Origin: Phytoactinopolyspora mesophila
GTDB lineage: Bacteria > Actinomycetota > Actinomycetes > Jiangellales > Jiangellaceae
Reading direction: 5' to 3'
DNA length: 64,000 nt
NCBI RefSeq assembly: GCF_010122465.1
Contig: NZ_WLZY01000005.1
Span: forward strand, 242,901 to 306,900
Within the stretch, counting starts at the first letter, position 1. Each line of letters begins with the position of its first letter. Shown here piece by piece: positions 44,101-52,500 of the stretch. The translations under genes were made by a program, and so were the position numbers. Under the pieces are notes generated by a model. That model saw nothing but the letters and a program-made list of their open reading frames with translations. It did not search any database and had not been told where the DNA came from.

Positions 44101-46600
44101 CGTCGTCGACCGGGAGAACCTGCCCGGCGTCTGGGAGATTGTCTACGGTCTGACCGTCACCAACGAGACCGACGTGCCGACGGAGTACGACCTGGAAGAC
44201 CGGCTGCGCTTCGGCAGCGGTATCGACATCATCGACGGTTCCGTCGTCGCCGAGAACACGGATCCGGGCGACATCACCACCCGGCCGGAATTCGACGGGC
44301 TGACCGACACGCTCATCGTCGAAGATGTGCCGATCGACCGTGGCGAATCCCATCAGTACACCGTGGCGGTCCGGTTCACCATCGACCTGCCGCATCCACC
44401 GGAAGGCCCCGACCCGTCCGATTGCACACTCGTCGATGGTGAAGAAGACGGCACCGGCCTGTACAACGACGCCAACTCGTCGTTCAACGGCTACCCCGAC
44501 TTCGACGACGAGTGCCGTGAGGTCGGCCAGCCGTCCCACGAGAAGACACTGATCTCGGCCAACCCGATCGGCAACGGCCAGTGGGAGGTTGTCTACGGCA
44601 TCGAGGTGTTCAACAAGGGCGTCGCCGCCACCTGGTATGACCTCGACGACGAGCTGCGCTTCACCGATCAGGTGGACATCGTCTCCGCCGACGTCACGTC
44701 GGCTCCGGACGGGGTGGTCCTGTACGACCCAGCCTGGGATGGTGAGGATCAGCTGCGGATCGCCGAAGAGGTGCCGCTGCTGGGCACCGCCGACGACGGC
44801 TACGCACCACACGAGTACGTGCTGACCGTCATCGCCGATGTGCCGTTGTCGTTCGAGCTGGACGCGGACGGCAACGACCCGACCAGCTGCTCCGCGGCGG
44901 TTGGTGATCCGTCGGTGAACACCGCGTTCAACAACGGCTCGACGCTGACCGACGAAGCTGGCCTGGTCGAGGAGGACGACGCATGCGCTGAGCTGCCGTC
45001 GTTCACCATCGACAAGACCATCAGCGACGGACCGGTGAGCAACGGTGACGGCACCTGGGCCATCACCTACGACATCGTCGCGACGAACGACGGCTCGGCC
45101 GACGGCGAATACACCGTCACCGATCAGCTTCGTTACGGCGACGGCATCGTGGTGGAAGAGTCCGAGGTGATCACCGCGCCGGACGTGGCCGACGTGCTGG
45201 ACACGTGGACCGGTCGCGGGCCCGAGGGCGACCCGGTCAACGTCATCGCTGTGGACGTGCCGCTGGAGGCCGGTGGTGAACACCTCTATCAGGTGGAGGT
45301 GGTCTTCTCTCTCGACCAGGACACCCTGACCGAGGAGTCGATGACCTGCCCGCCGCCGGGTTCGGGTGAGTACGGCGGCCTGGCCAACAGCACCGGCCTG
45401 GAGCACAACGACCTCACCGACACCGACGAGGTGTGTGTGTCGCTCGGCCAGCCGGACCTGGAGAAGAACCTGGTCTCGGCACAGCCGATCGGCGCAGGCC
45501 AGTGGGAGGTGCACTACGACATCGTGGTGCGCAACCTGCTGCCGGGTGCGACGGTCTACGACCTCGAGGATGAACTGCTCTACGGCGAGGGTGTCGAGGT
45601 GGCCGAGGCTGCCATCGTCTCCGCGCCGGACGGTGTCGCGGTCCGCGACGACTGGGATGGTGTCGACCAGCTGGTCATCGCCGAGGACGTCGCACTGGGC
45701 GGCATGAACGACGACGGCTACGCGCCGCACGTATATACGGTGCGGGTCGTGGCCGACGTGCCGCCGTCGTTCGCGATCGATGAGGACGGCAACTCGCAGG
45801 CGCTGTGTCAGGACGAGAAGGGCGGCAACTTCGAGAACGGCGGTCTGAACAACGTCGCCACGCTGTACACGGAAGGCGGCGACGAACTCGTCGACACCGA
45901 CTGTGCTGACCTGCCGTCGATCGAGCTGGAAAAGACCGTCGCCGGCGGGCCGGAGCGGATCAACAACGACCGGCACGTGATCACCTACGAGCTCGAGGTG
46001 ACCAACGACGGCGGTGCCAGCGGGGAGTACGTGCTGTACGACCAGTTCCGGTTCGGCGAGGGCATCGAGATCCTCGACGTGCGGGCGTCCAACACCGCCC
46101 CGGGTGACATCGAGGTGCTGGACACGTTCACCGGACAAGGCGACGAGCCGAACGCGGCGGAGAACGCCTTGACCGAGGAGGTGTCTATCGGTGCCGGTGC
46201 GACCCACACGTACGAAGTGGGTGTGCTGTTCACGCTGGACGGCGACACGCTCACGGTGGAGTCCGCGCAGTGTGCGGACGAGCCTGGCGACGGCACCCGA
46301 TCGGGTCTGCTCAATGTGGGTCTGCTTGACCACAACGGGCACGAGCTCGACGCCGACGCATGCGAGCCGGTCGAGCCGGAGCAGCCGGGTGACCCGGATG
46401 ACCCGGACGCTCCGGGCGATCCGGACAGCCCCGACGATCCAGGTGATGACCTGGCCGACACCGGCTCGACCGTGTCGCTGTGGTTGCTGGCGGCCGGACT
46501 GGTTCTGGTGCTGGGCGGTGTGACCACCGCTGGTGCGGCGCGTCGTCGCACCCGCATGGCAAACACGGAACAGAGCGTTAGGATCGACGACCTGTTCTGA
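41153..46600 (+). CDS. Giant cell-wall-anchored surface protein with SdrD-B and alternating repeat domains, LADTG sorting signal
   Basis: The 1815-residue protein starts at GTG 41153 behind agggg; the frame is open further left. The signal peptide ends near IAAAPAATAAEG. Order: an SdrD-B-like domain (GTIWQDYDSNGMFDSYESGLAG), a long secreted beta-propeller-like region with WW/DE-rich strands (about 41690-43070), and a second SdrD-B-like domain (IGNYVWYDVNNDGIQDPDED). Six conserved-residue-strand repeats (DUF11-like) of 150-165 residues each follow, then an acidic Asp/Pro spacer and the sorting signal LADTG, a hydrophobic helix and an RRR tail. LAxTG is the motif of class E sortases. It is probably an adhesin or wall-structural protein. 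No sortase gene is in the window. Confidence 0.88.
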   Translation: MRRQRQRALGQGGDGRPVPERWSAARRGTAGLSALGLLGSMLVGIAAAPAATAAEGDEITGTIWQDYDSNGMFDSYESGLAGIEVYAYDGAGNVAGPVVTDADGGYALPVTSDADQWRVEANVPDTPEWAEWRDTVVGRGDGTANGTTVQFVDVSDGDVDGVDFSFHVPTAFVDDNPQVYIPIVHFGTSDGPNADAAASGVIWWDAESPNQDSPVPQTGRVPFSEVGATNGSAMIRADEVGGLPTVFTAAYLRRHSAFGPGGIGAIYRVTPDGADWSAPNASAEVYVDLVAEGIDLGGPDPDAPVGNPDGFRPNVTSENPDYLWTRDAQAWNKVGRAGIGEIAMSPDERYLFAVNLHNRSLVRIDTGGDPSGAPVAVDEFFFDDVFTGDIRPYGVGADALTGTMYLSATDTAETTRSVSDLNGYVYSFDADAPGSLTTVLDFPLDFARSGFMPTFEPWATQSTHYHQPGGNGSAARLNQPVVAGVKVLHGDLIIPIRDLTGDVMGATTFLSGDPDDGDNRTTSVRSEGDVFIAAPNGDGTFTLENNGVHKGVTGQGAQLGHMGPGGLRYFNTGFGVANQDNESTGSIVINPSRDDGVMTTGVHVVHGGLQEGTYRLYQETGAAYSGNGAMIRRTVGNMVTAKGNGLGSASVLASAAPIEIGNYVWYDVNNDGIQDPDEDPVQGATVNLYEVAEDGTRTLVNTTVTDEKGEYYFSSFDEDYQLRTNTDYEVGIDNPDDYAEGGPLYRWYPTVPHTGDEDSVNPEENDSNGIVPEGSTDPFPFALVTTGGPGENDHSIDFGYSQISYEFDKRMVEGPIQSPDKDGTWTITYELVAENTGMIDGSYLLTDDLTGYGEGIEIVGTEVVSGPPEADGLLNADWDGIDDQRVVTDYVDIDAESTVDNGTEHIYTLTVTVALNADPETGEALVDLDQLACVPDAGPGAENTTGLFNVATMSPENYDDLVDAECSELPLVTLDKTVEVEPYVVDRENLPGVWEIVYGLTVTNETDVPTEYDLEDRLRFGSGIDIIDGSVVAENTDPGDITTRPEFDGLTDTLIVEDVPIDRGESHQYTVAVRFTIDLPHPPEGPDPSDCTLVDGEEDGTGLYNDANSSFNGYPDFDDECREVGQPSHEKTLISANPIGNGQWEVVYGIEVFNKGVAATWYDLDDELRFTDQVDIVSADVTSAPDGVVLYDPAWDGEDQLRIAEEVPLLGTADDGYAPHEYVLTVIADVPLSFELDADGNDPTSCSAAVGDPSVNTAFNNGSTLTDEAGLVEEDDACAELPSFTIDKTISDGPVSNGDGTWAITYDIVATNDGSADGEYTVTDQLRYGDGIVVEESEVITAPDVADVLDTWTGRGPEGDPVNVIAVDVPLEAGGEHLYQVEVVFSLDQDTLTEESMTCPPPGSGEYGGLANSTGLEHNDLTDTDEVCVSLGQPDLEKNLVSAQPIGAGQWEVHYDIVVRNLLPGATVYDLEDELLYGEGVEVAEAAIVSAPDGVAVRDDWDGVDQLVIAEDVALGGMNDDGYAPHVYTVRVVADVPPSFAIDEDGNSQALCQDEKGGNFENGGLNNVATLYTEGGDELVDTDCADLPSIELEKTVAGGPERINNDRHVITYELEVTNDGGASGEYVLYDQFRFGEGIEILDVRASNTAPGDIEVLDTFTGQGDEPNAAENALTEEVSIGAGATHTYEVGVLFTLDGDTLTVESAQCADEPGDGTRSGLLNVGLLDHNGHELDADACEPVEPEQPGDPDDPDAPGDPDSPDDPGDDLADTGSTVSLWLLAAGLVLVLGGVTTAGAARRRTRMANTEQSVRIDDLF
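43571..46370 (+). repeat. Six tandem protein repeats in the LADTG surface protein
   Basis: Repeats start at 43571, 44072, 44537, 45008, 45458 and 45926, with spacing of about 450-500 nt. Each opens with an (L/I/F)(D/E)K motif and W-x-I/V-x-Y, and ends with two cysteines about 30-40 residues apart. Repeats 3 and 5 are close relatives (both GQWEV, DDGYAPH), and repeats 4 and 6 another pair, so a two-repeat module appears to have been duplicated. Confidence 0.85.
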
Positions 46601-46609
46601 TTCACCCTG

Positions 46610-46653
46610 CATGGGGTGCGTGCCCGGCTGTTCCAGCGGGCACGCACCCCATG
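46610..46653. terminator. Hairpin terminator after the LADTG surface protein gene
   Basis: Perfect 17-bp arms (46610-46626 catggggtgcgtgcccg and 46637-46653) surround a 10-nt loop, starting 9 nt after the stop codon. There is no T-run, as is common for actinobacterial hairpin terminators. Confidence 0.8.
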
Positions 46654-46696
46654 TGCCGTACTACTGCTACGTAGAAAAGCTCAGAAGGGGAACGAC

Positions 46697-47836
46697 GTGG
46701 TGACACGACCGTCGCGGCGGCGGCTGCTCGCCGGGCTGGCCATCGGCGCGGGCGGCATCACCACGGGTGGTTTGCTCGGAAGGAGCACCGCCGGGGTGGC
46801 CGCGGAACCGTCGCCGGCGTCGTCCGAGACTGAAGGGCCACCCGGTGGGCGGCCTGTTCCCGCGATTGGGGAGCACCAGGCGGGCATCGCTCTGCCCACC
46901 GATCCGCAGCCGTACTCGCTGACCGTGGTCTCCGACCTGGCGGCTGCCGACATGTCCGTGCTGGCGCCCGTCGGGGAACGGCTGTTGGATTTCCTGGACG
47001 ACGACGCACACGACAGTGGCGACCTGACGGTGGCGGTTGGTGTCGGTCCGCGGGTGGTGTCCTCGGTCGACGATGCTTTGCCCGGCGCCGAAGCCCTGCC
47101 CGAATTCGATTCCGACGCCGGCATGGCCGCGGAACGCGTCGGCGGTGACCTCCTGCTGATCGCCAGCGCCAGCGAACCCGCCGTGCTTGGGCCCGCAGTC
47201 GAAGCCCTGCTGGATGCGCTGCCGGACTGTACCCAGCGCTGGCGGCAGTTCGGGTTCCGTGGTCCCGGGCGCGACGGCATTGTCCGCAACCCGTTCGGCT
47301 TCCACGACGGCATCATCGTCCCGCGCGGCGACGATGAGCTGGCCGAACACGTTTGGCTGCGCGACGACCCGCGAGTGGCCGGCGGCACCATCGCCGTCGT
47401 GCGACGGCTGCGCACCGACGTGGCGGGCTTCAGCCACCTCCCGGTTGAGGAACAGGAGGCGCTGGTGGGCAGGCGCAAGCGGGATGGTGCGCCGTTGTCG
47501 GGCGGGTCTGCCCGGGACGAGGTGAGCCTGACGGCGAAGACCGCCGACGGGCAGTACTTGACGCCTGTGAGCTCGCACGCGCGGGCCGCGCATCCGGCCC
47601 TGACCGGCAGCGCGTTGATGCTGCGCCGGGGCTACGCCTATGCCGAGGGCGACGAGTCCGGCCTGATGTTCGTGTGTTTCCAGCGTGACCTGCGCACTTT
47701 CGTCGTCACCCAGCAGCGGCTCGACGAGCAGGACCGGATGATGGAGTACGTCACCACAACAGCCAGCGGCACGTTCCTGATGCTGCCGGGCTTCGACCGG
47801 GACCGCCCGCTCGGTTCGACGCTGCTCACCGCCTGA
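46697..47836 (+). CDS. Tat-exported DyP-type peroxidase
   Basis: The 379-residue protein starts at GTG 46697 (GTG 46700 is equally possible; aagggg is 6-9 nt upstream). A twin-arginine signal (SRRRLLAGLAIGAGGITTGG) precedes an Ala/Glu linker. The dye-decolourising peroxidase core carries the GxxDG heme-pocket motif (NPFGFHDGII), the proximal histidine region SSHARAAHP and the C-terminal FVCFQRDLRTFVVTQQRL. DyP enzymes use H2O2 to oxidise bulky aromatic substrates and include EfeB-type iron-uptake members. No EfeU or EfeO gene is adjacent here. Placement between two giant wall proteins allows the idea that it oxidises or crosslinks surface components, an inference only. Confidence 0.88.
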   Translation: MVTRPSRRRLLAGLAIGAGGITTGGLLGRSTAGVAAEPSPASSETEGPPGGRPVPAIGEHQAGIALPTDPQPYSLTVVSDLAAADMSVLAPVGERLLDFLDDDAHDSGDLTVAVGVGPRVVSSVDDALPGAEALPEFDSDAGMAAERVGGDLLLIASASEPAVLGPAVEALLDALPDCTQRWRQFGFRGPGRDGIVRNPFGFHDGIIVPRGDDELAEHVWLRDDPRVAGGTIAVVRRLRTDVAGFSHLPVEEQEALVGRRKRDGAPLSGGSARDEVSLTAKTADGQYLTPVSSHARAAHPALTGSALMLRRGYAYAEGDESGLMFVCFQRDLRTFVVTQQRLDEQDRMMEYVTTTASGTFLMLPGFDRDRPLGSTLLTA

Positions 47837-47856
47837 GCAGCCGCCGCGTCACAGTT

Positions 47857-47900
47857 GCGTCCTGCAATCCGAGGCCTCTCGCGCTCACTTTGCAGGACGC
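47857..47900. repeat. Family D hairpin (GTCCTGCAA arms), copy 1
   Basis: The 11-bp arms gcgtcctgcaa (47857-47867) and ttgcaggacgc (47890-47900) enclose 22 nt. A second copy with the same arms, same spacing and one arm mismatch is at 62754-62797. It lies 20 nt after the DyP gene and may terminate it. Confidence 0.8.
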
Positions 47901-47999
47901 TGTCATTTGCGATCGTTTCTGCGCTATCGAGCGCCAACATTGTCAGTCGTCATCCATATGCTCCTTGGATCGCAGCAGTTGCGTGAGTTTGGAGGCAGG

Positions 48000-48866
48000 A
48001 TGGTCAAGTCGTCTCACGAGGCCCTGCACCGGATCTTTCAAGACGACTCCACGTTGTTCGCGCGAGCGTTCCAGAAGCTGCTCGGTGTCGAGTTCCCGGA
48101 GCCGCGGACCATCTCGGTGATCAACAGTGATCTCACTGAAATGGAGCCGGTCGAGCGTCGCGCGGATACGGTGCTTCTCGTTGAGACGGGTGATGGTGAA
48201 CATCTGCTGATCATCGAGTCGCAGACCCGGGATGACGACGACAAGCGTCGATCGTGGCCGTACTACATTACGTTTCTGCACAACAAGTACAAAGTCCCGG
48301 TGACGCTGCTCGTGGTGTGTTCGAGCGAGGCGACGGCTGCGTGGGCACGGGCGCCGATCCCGATCGGGTTGACTGAGCAGCCGTCGTTGGTTGCCTATCC
48401 GCTGGTCCTGGGGCCTGACAACGTCCCGGTCATCCTCGAAGTGGAAGAGGCTGCCGAAGACGTGGTCCTGGCGGTGTTCTCTGCGCTCACCCACAAGGGA
48501 GCAGCGGAGGCAGGCAAGATCCTCGAGGCGCTCGCCAGAGCCTTGAGCACTATCGATCCGCAATCAGCCGCCTACCTGGCCGAATTCACCGAGGTAGGAT
48601 TGGCCGGAGCGGCCGCATGCGACATGTGGAGGACGTTGATGACGACCATGACCTACCCCTATGTATCCCAACTGCGCTCCCAAGGCCGTCAAGAAGGCCG
48701 GGTTGAGGGTGAGGCGCGTTTCGTACTGCGGGTGCTCGATCGGCGTGGGGTCGAGGTGTCCGAGGATGCGCGGCAGCGCATCATGTCGTGCAACGACCAC
48801 GCGACGCTCGAGTTGTGGCTTGACCGAGCGCTCACCGCGGAATCGGTCGAGGACCTCTTCGCCTAG
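48000..48866 (+). CDS. PD-(D/E)XK-like / Rpn-type hypothetical protein
   Basis: The protein has 288 residues from ATG 48000, with ggagg 4 nt upstream. It starts MVKSSHEALHRIFQDDSTLF. The segment RRADTVLLVETGDGEHLLIIESQT fits the core of the PD-(D/E)XK-type fold of Rpn/transposase-associated nucleases (D, then E with Q in place of K: ESQT). The C-terminal half is helical and ends near DRALTAESVEDLFA. Many actinobacteria carry several paralogues of this type, often as lone genes. The nuclease activity is uncertain because the lysine of the motif is replaced. It sits alone between the DyP gene and the small membrane protein. Confidence 0.72.
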   Translation: MVKSSHEALHRIFQDDSTLFARAFQKLLGVEFPEPRTISVINSDLTEMEPVERRADTVLLVETGDGEHLLIIESQTRDDDDKRRSWPYYITFLHNKYKVPVTLLVVCSSEATAAWARAPIPIGLTEQPSLVAYPLVLGPDNVPVILEVEEAAEDVVLAVFSALTHKGAAEAGKILEALARALSTIDPQSAAYLAEFTEVGLAGAAACDMWRTLMTTMTYPYVSQLRSQGRQEGRVEGEARFVLRVLDRRGVEVSEDARQRIMSCNDHATLELWLDRALTAESVEDLFA

Positions 48867-49100
48867 CCCGGTTGTGCGCCCTTGACGCACTGTAGGCATA
48901 CGTGCTCTCCACAATTTATTTCGCTTGACCTGATTTGATCAGGCATTCTCTCCGCTCGTCATGCAGAGTGGATTTCGGCCAGGCCGCAGTCTCGGTCGCA
49001 CCGTGCGCGGTACCAAGCGGTACTCACGCTGCACGGTGTGTCCAACCGGGGTGAGACCGCGGTCTGGCCGAGGGGCAGTCGAGGGGACCGGGGGACAGCC

Positions 49101-49352
49101 ATGCTCTGCGTGCGCATGCCGTCGCCTTGGCGATCCATCCTCCTGGCCACTGTGGTGCTAGTGGTTCTGCTCGCCGCCGTACCATCCGCGAGCGCCACGC
49201 TGTCCGTCCCGGCCGAGCTCGTGATCGTCGACCCCGATGACGCGCCCGCTGACCCGCGGGTGCCGGCACACGTCTTCGGAGTGGGAATTCTCGTGCTGGT
49301 TGTCGCTGGTGGCTGGGCGATCTACTCGAAGAGGCGCGATCGCGATCTTTGA
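49101..49352 (+). CDS. Small secreted-type membrane protein, unknown function
   Basis: The 83-residue protein has ggggga 4 nt before ATG 49101; a second ATG six codons later also fits. A hydrophobic signal-like segment (SILLATVVLVVLLAAVPSASA) is followed by about 25 extracellular residues rich in Asp and Pro, then a transmembrane helix (VFGVGILVLVVAGGWAIY) and a basic tail KRRDRDL. The layout mimics a sortase substrate stripped of its LPxTG. No homologue is recalled. It lies between the surface loci and may share their regulation. Confidence 0.55.
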   Translation: MLCVRMPSPWRSILLATVVLVVLLAAVPSASATLSVPAELVIVDPDDAPADPRVPAHVFGVGILVLVVAGGWAIYSKRRDRDL

Positions 49353-49401
49353 CAGCCGTACGGTCCCGGGAGAGACGCGGATGCCACTCCCACTCGCAGC
49401 G

Positions 49402-49417
49402 TGTGACGTACGTCACA
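49402..49417. promoter_or_regulatory. CRP-type binding site upstream of the LPDTG surface protein gene
   Basis: TGTGACGTACGTCACA is a perfect 16-bp palindrome and a perfect match to TGTGAnnTnnnTCACA. It lies 180 nt before ATG 49598, after the small membrane protein gene. Downstream, gactctt (49449) is found at 39 nt from the site centre; a similar gactctt lies 34 nt from the first site. Confidence 0.7.
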
Positions 49418-49597
49418 AAACATGTTCGTGCGACCAAAGCCTCTTAGTGACTCTTAGGCGGACGAGGGTGCCTATACGTTCACCTCGTCGCAAGGCGGAC
49501 ATAGCTGAGCGGCTCAGGCGGACTCGGACACCTTGGGGGGCGTTGTGCTGGACCTCTTGTGGGGCCAGGAGTGTACCGAGGTAAGGGAGACCTGGAC

Positions 49598-52500
49598 ATG
49601 ACAACGTCGATTAAGGGGAAGTACAGAGTCCCGCCCGGGGGGCGGCGCGGATTCTGGAAACGTATGGCCGCGGCTCGGCCGCGTAGAGCGGCCACAGGTA
49701 TGAAACGTTCCGCGGCGATCACACTCGCCATGGTGCTACTCGGGTCGCTGCTCGTCGGGATCGCACCGGCTTGGGCGGCGCAAGCGGCCAATGAGCCCAT
49801 CGAACCCGCCACGCTCACCGACGACGCGGACGACGTCGAGGCGACTGACCCTGAGACCGAGGGCTCTAACGCCGACGCGTCGGCCGAGGCGGCTGCCGAC
49901 GAGGGCGCCGGCGACGCGCCGGCCCCCGAGGAGGAAGCGGCCGAGGAGCCGGCTTCGGAGGACGAGGCGGTCGAGGAGTCGGCCGATGAGGAGGCTGCCG
50001 AAGAGGAAGCCTCGACGGAGAACTCCCGTGACGGTCCCGCCAACGAGGACGACACCAAGGGTCCCCGTAGTGTCGAGTCTGATTTCGAGATCGCGGCCGC
50101 AACTCCGGTGTATGAGATCAAAGGGCGCTGGGTCGACCAGCCGGACACGATTTCCCGGGGTAACCCGGTGGTGGGCGAATGGCGGATCAACGTCAACGAC
50201 GACGAGGAGCCGCCGAGCAACGACCCGGTGGACAACGTCACTGCGACGTTCACGGTGGACAAGGCGTTCTTCGACGAGATCCCGGACATGTGTCTTACCG
50301 ACGGTGTCGACCCGGCGTCGAGCCTCTCCGCCGACGGCACGGAGCTCACCTGTAACTTCGGCACGGTCAACATGGGCACCGCGATCGTGCTGCAGACCCC
50401 GGTGGTCGCGAACGGCATCACCGGCGAGGAAGTCGTGCTGGACGGCACGAGCCCCGGCGGCGAGACCGTCGAGCTCGACCCCATCCCGATCGACAACCCC
50501 TTTATTATGGATATCCACTACGGGACGAACACCGGATTCACTGGTAAGTGGAACGACGACTTCACTCACGTGGACGTTGACGTGCAGTGGTCGCTGCGGC
50601 TCGGAAACGGCTCGGACCCCGGCCCGGACGAGGTGACCTATCGGCTCACTGTCGCCGACTTGAATGGGGGCACCATCGAGCTGGGACCGCACCCGGTCTC
50701 GGGGGAGCTTGGGTGCTCGCCGTACGACCTCACCCAGCTGGCCGACGGGCATCCATGGTCCAGGTCCGACATTCCGCCGGAGCATCGACAGAACACCTCG
50801 TTCGTCGACGAGTGCATCCTCACCCCGGTTGCCGGCCAGCCCGGTGAGTTTGACCTGACGCTTCGGGGGATCAACTACGACCTGCTCAACGTGCCCACCC
50901 ACGACTCGACCAATCGCCTGTTGCCCCCCGAGTGGGACTACGTCGCCAGCGGCACGCTGTGGTTCCGGGTGCACACCACCGAAGCCGGTTCGATCACCCT
51001 CGAGTCCTCCGCACCGACGTACGAGGCGCCCACCGGGCAGGAGTACGACGACCCGGCCGACAACAACACCACCAACAAGGTGTACACGTTGCCGGGTAAC
51101 TGGTCTGCGTACTACCAGCGGAGCTACACCGGCTCGGGCGGGACCCCCTGGGACGACACGTACCGGGTGTCAGCCGGGACGACGGTGATGAACCGTATTA
51201 GCAGCCGCTGGTTTGCGGATGACGTTCCGCCGGACAGCGAGTACGGCAGCTGTCTTCCGTTCGACACCCGGTTCGTGACGCTCGAGGACCCCAGTACCAC
51301 CCGAGTTGTCGCGTCCAATGTGGCGGGGGGCCGGGACATCGACACGATCCCGGTGGAGTACTACGTGGGCAACGACCCGCGTCTGGACCCGAACAGCGGG
51401 CAGTACAATCCGCACCTGTTCAATTGCGGTGGCGATGCCGCCAACTGGATCACGACGCCACAGGACCCCTCGGCGATCAAGGCAGTGCGGATCCTCTACC
51501 CGCACCAGCAGTACGCCGACGAGAACGCCGAAACGATCCAGCTGTTTGCCTTCCCGACGATCAACGATGACGTGCCGGTGGGGCAGGACGTGTGGATGTT
51601 CGGCTCGACACTGCGCGACGGCGTGTGGGCCGTGCAGGAAGGCCCCAGGATCGAGACGCCTGGTGCCCGCTATCCGTACACGACCAGCTCGCGGGATATG
51701 CTGCGGATCATCGGAGCTGTGCCGTACATCGAGAAGGACTCGGCGCAGGCGACGGTGACGCCGGGCGTGCCGTCGGAGTTCACGTTGATGTACATGGCTA
51801 CCGGCGCGGGCGCGATCCCGGACACCGTGGACGGCTACGAGATCGTGGATACGCTGCCGTTGGGCATGACGTACGAGCCGGGTTCGGCTGATCCGGAGCC
51901 GGTGGTGACGACGGATGCTCAGGGTCGTCAGGTTTTGACATGGACGCTGGACGGCGTGGCGACGAACACGGAGAACACGCTCACGTACCAGGCAGTGGCG
52001 GATACCAGCATCGAGCCGGGTACGCAGCTGACGAACACGGCTGTGTCCAGCTACGATGGTGAGTCGTCGCGGGAGGTCACCGAGACGGTGACCACTACCA
52101 CCAACGGGTACACGATCATCTTGAAGACGGCGGATGTGGAGTACATCCCGAACCGTGAGGGTGATGGTGTGGGTACGGGTTCGTGGACGGTGGCGATCGA
52201 GTCGAATGACCCGATTGCGCAGGCGTTCACGGACACGATCGACATCCTTCCTTATAACGGTGACCAGCGGGGGACGTCGTTCAACGGAACGTACACGCTG
52301 GACGATGTGGTGCTGAACGACGGTGGGACGGTGTATTACACCGATGCGGACCCGGCCACGTTGTCTGACGACCCGGAGCATCCGGACAATGGTGCTCCGA
52401 ATGCGCCGTCGGCGTTGTGGACCACGGATCGTCCGGAGAACCCGACCGCTGTCCGGGTGATCGGTGGTGAGCTGCTGTCTGGTGGGACGTTCTCCTTCCA

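Noticed and set aside
43316-46612. A 1098-codon open frame on the minus strand antisense to the LADTG surface gene
   Set aside because: Long antisense frames are common opposite GC-rich genes with skewed third positions. The encoded sequence has no domain, signal or family-like features, and the plus-strand gene is clearly real.
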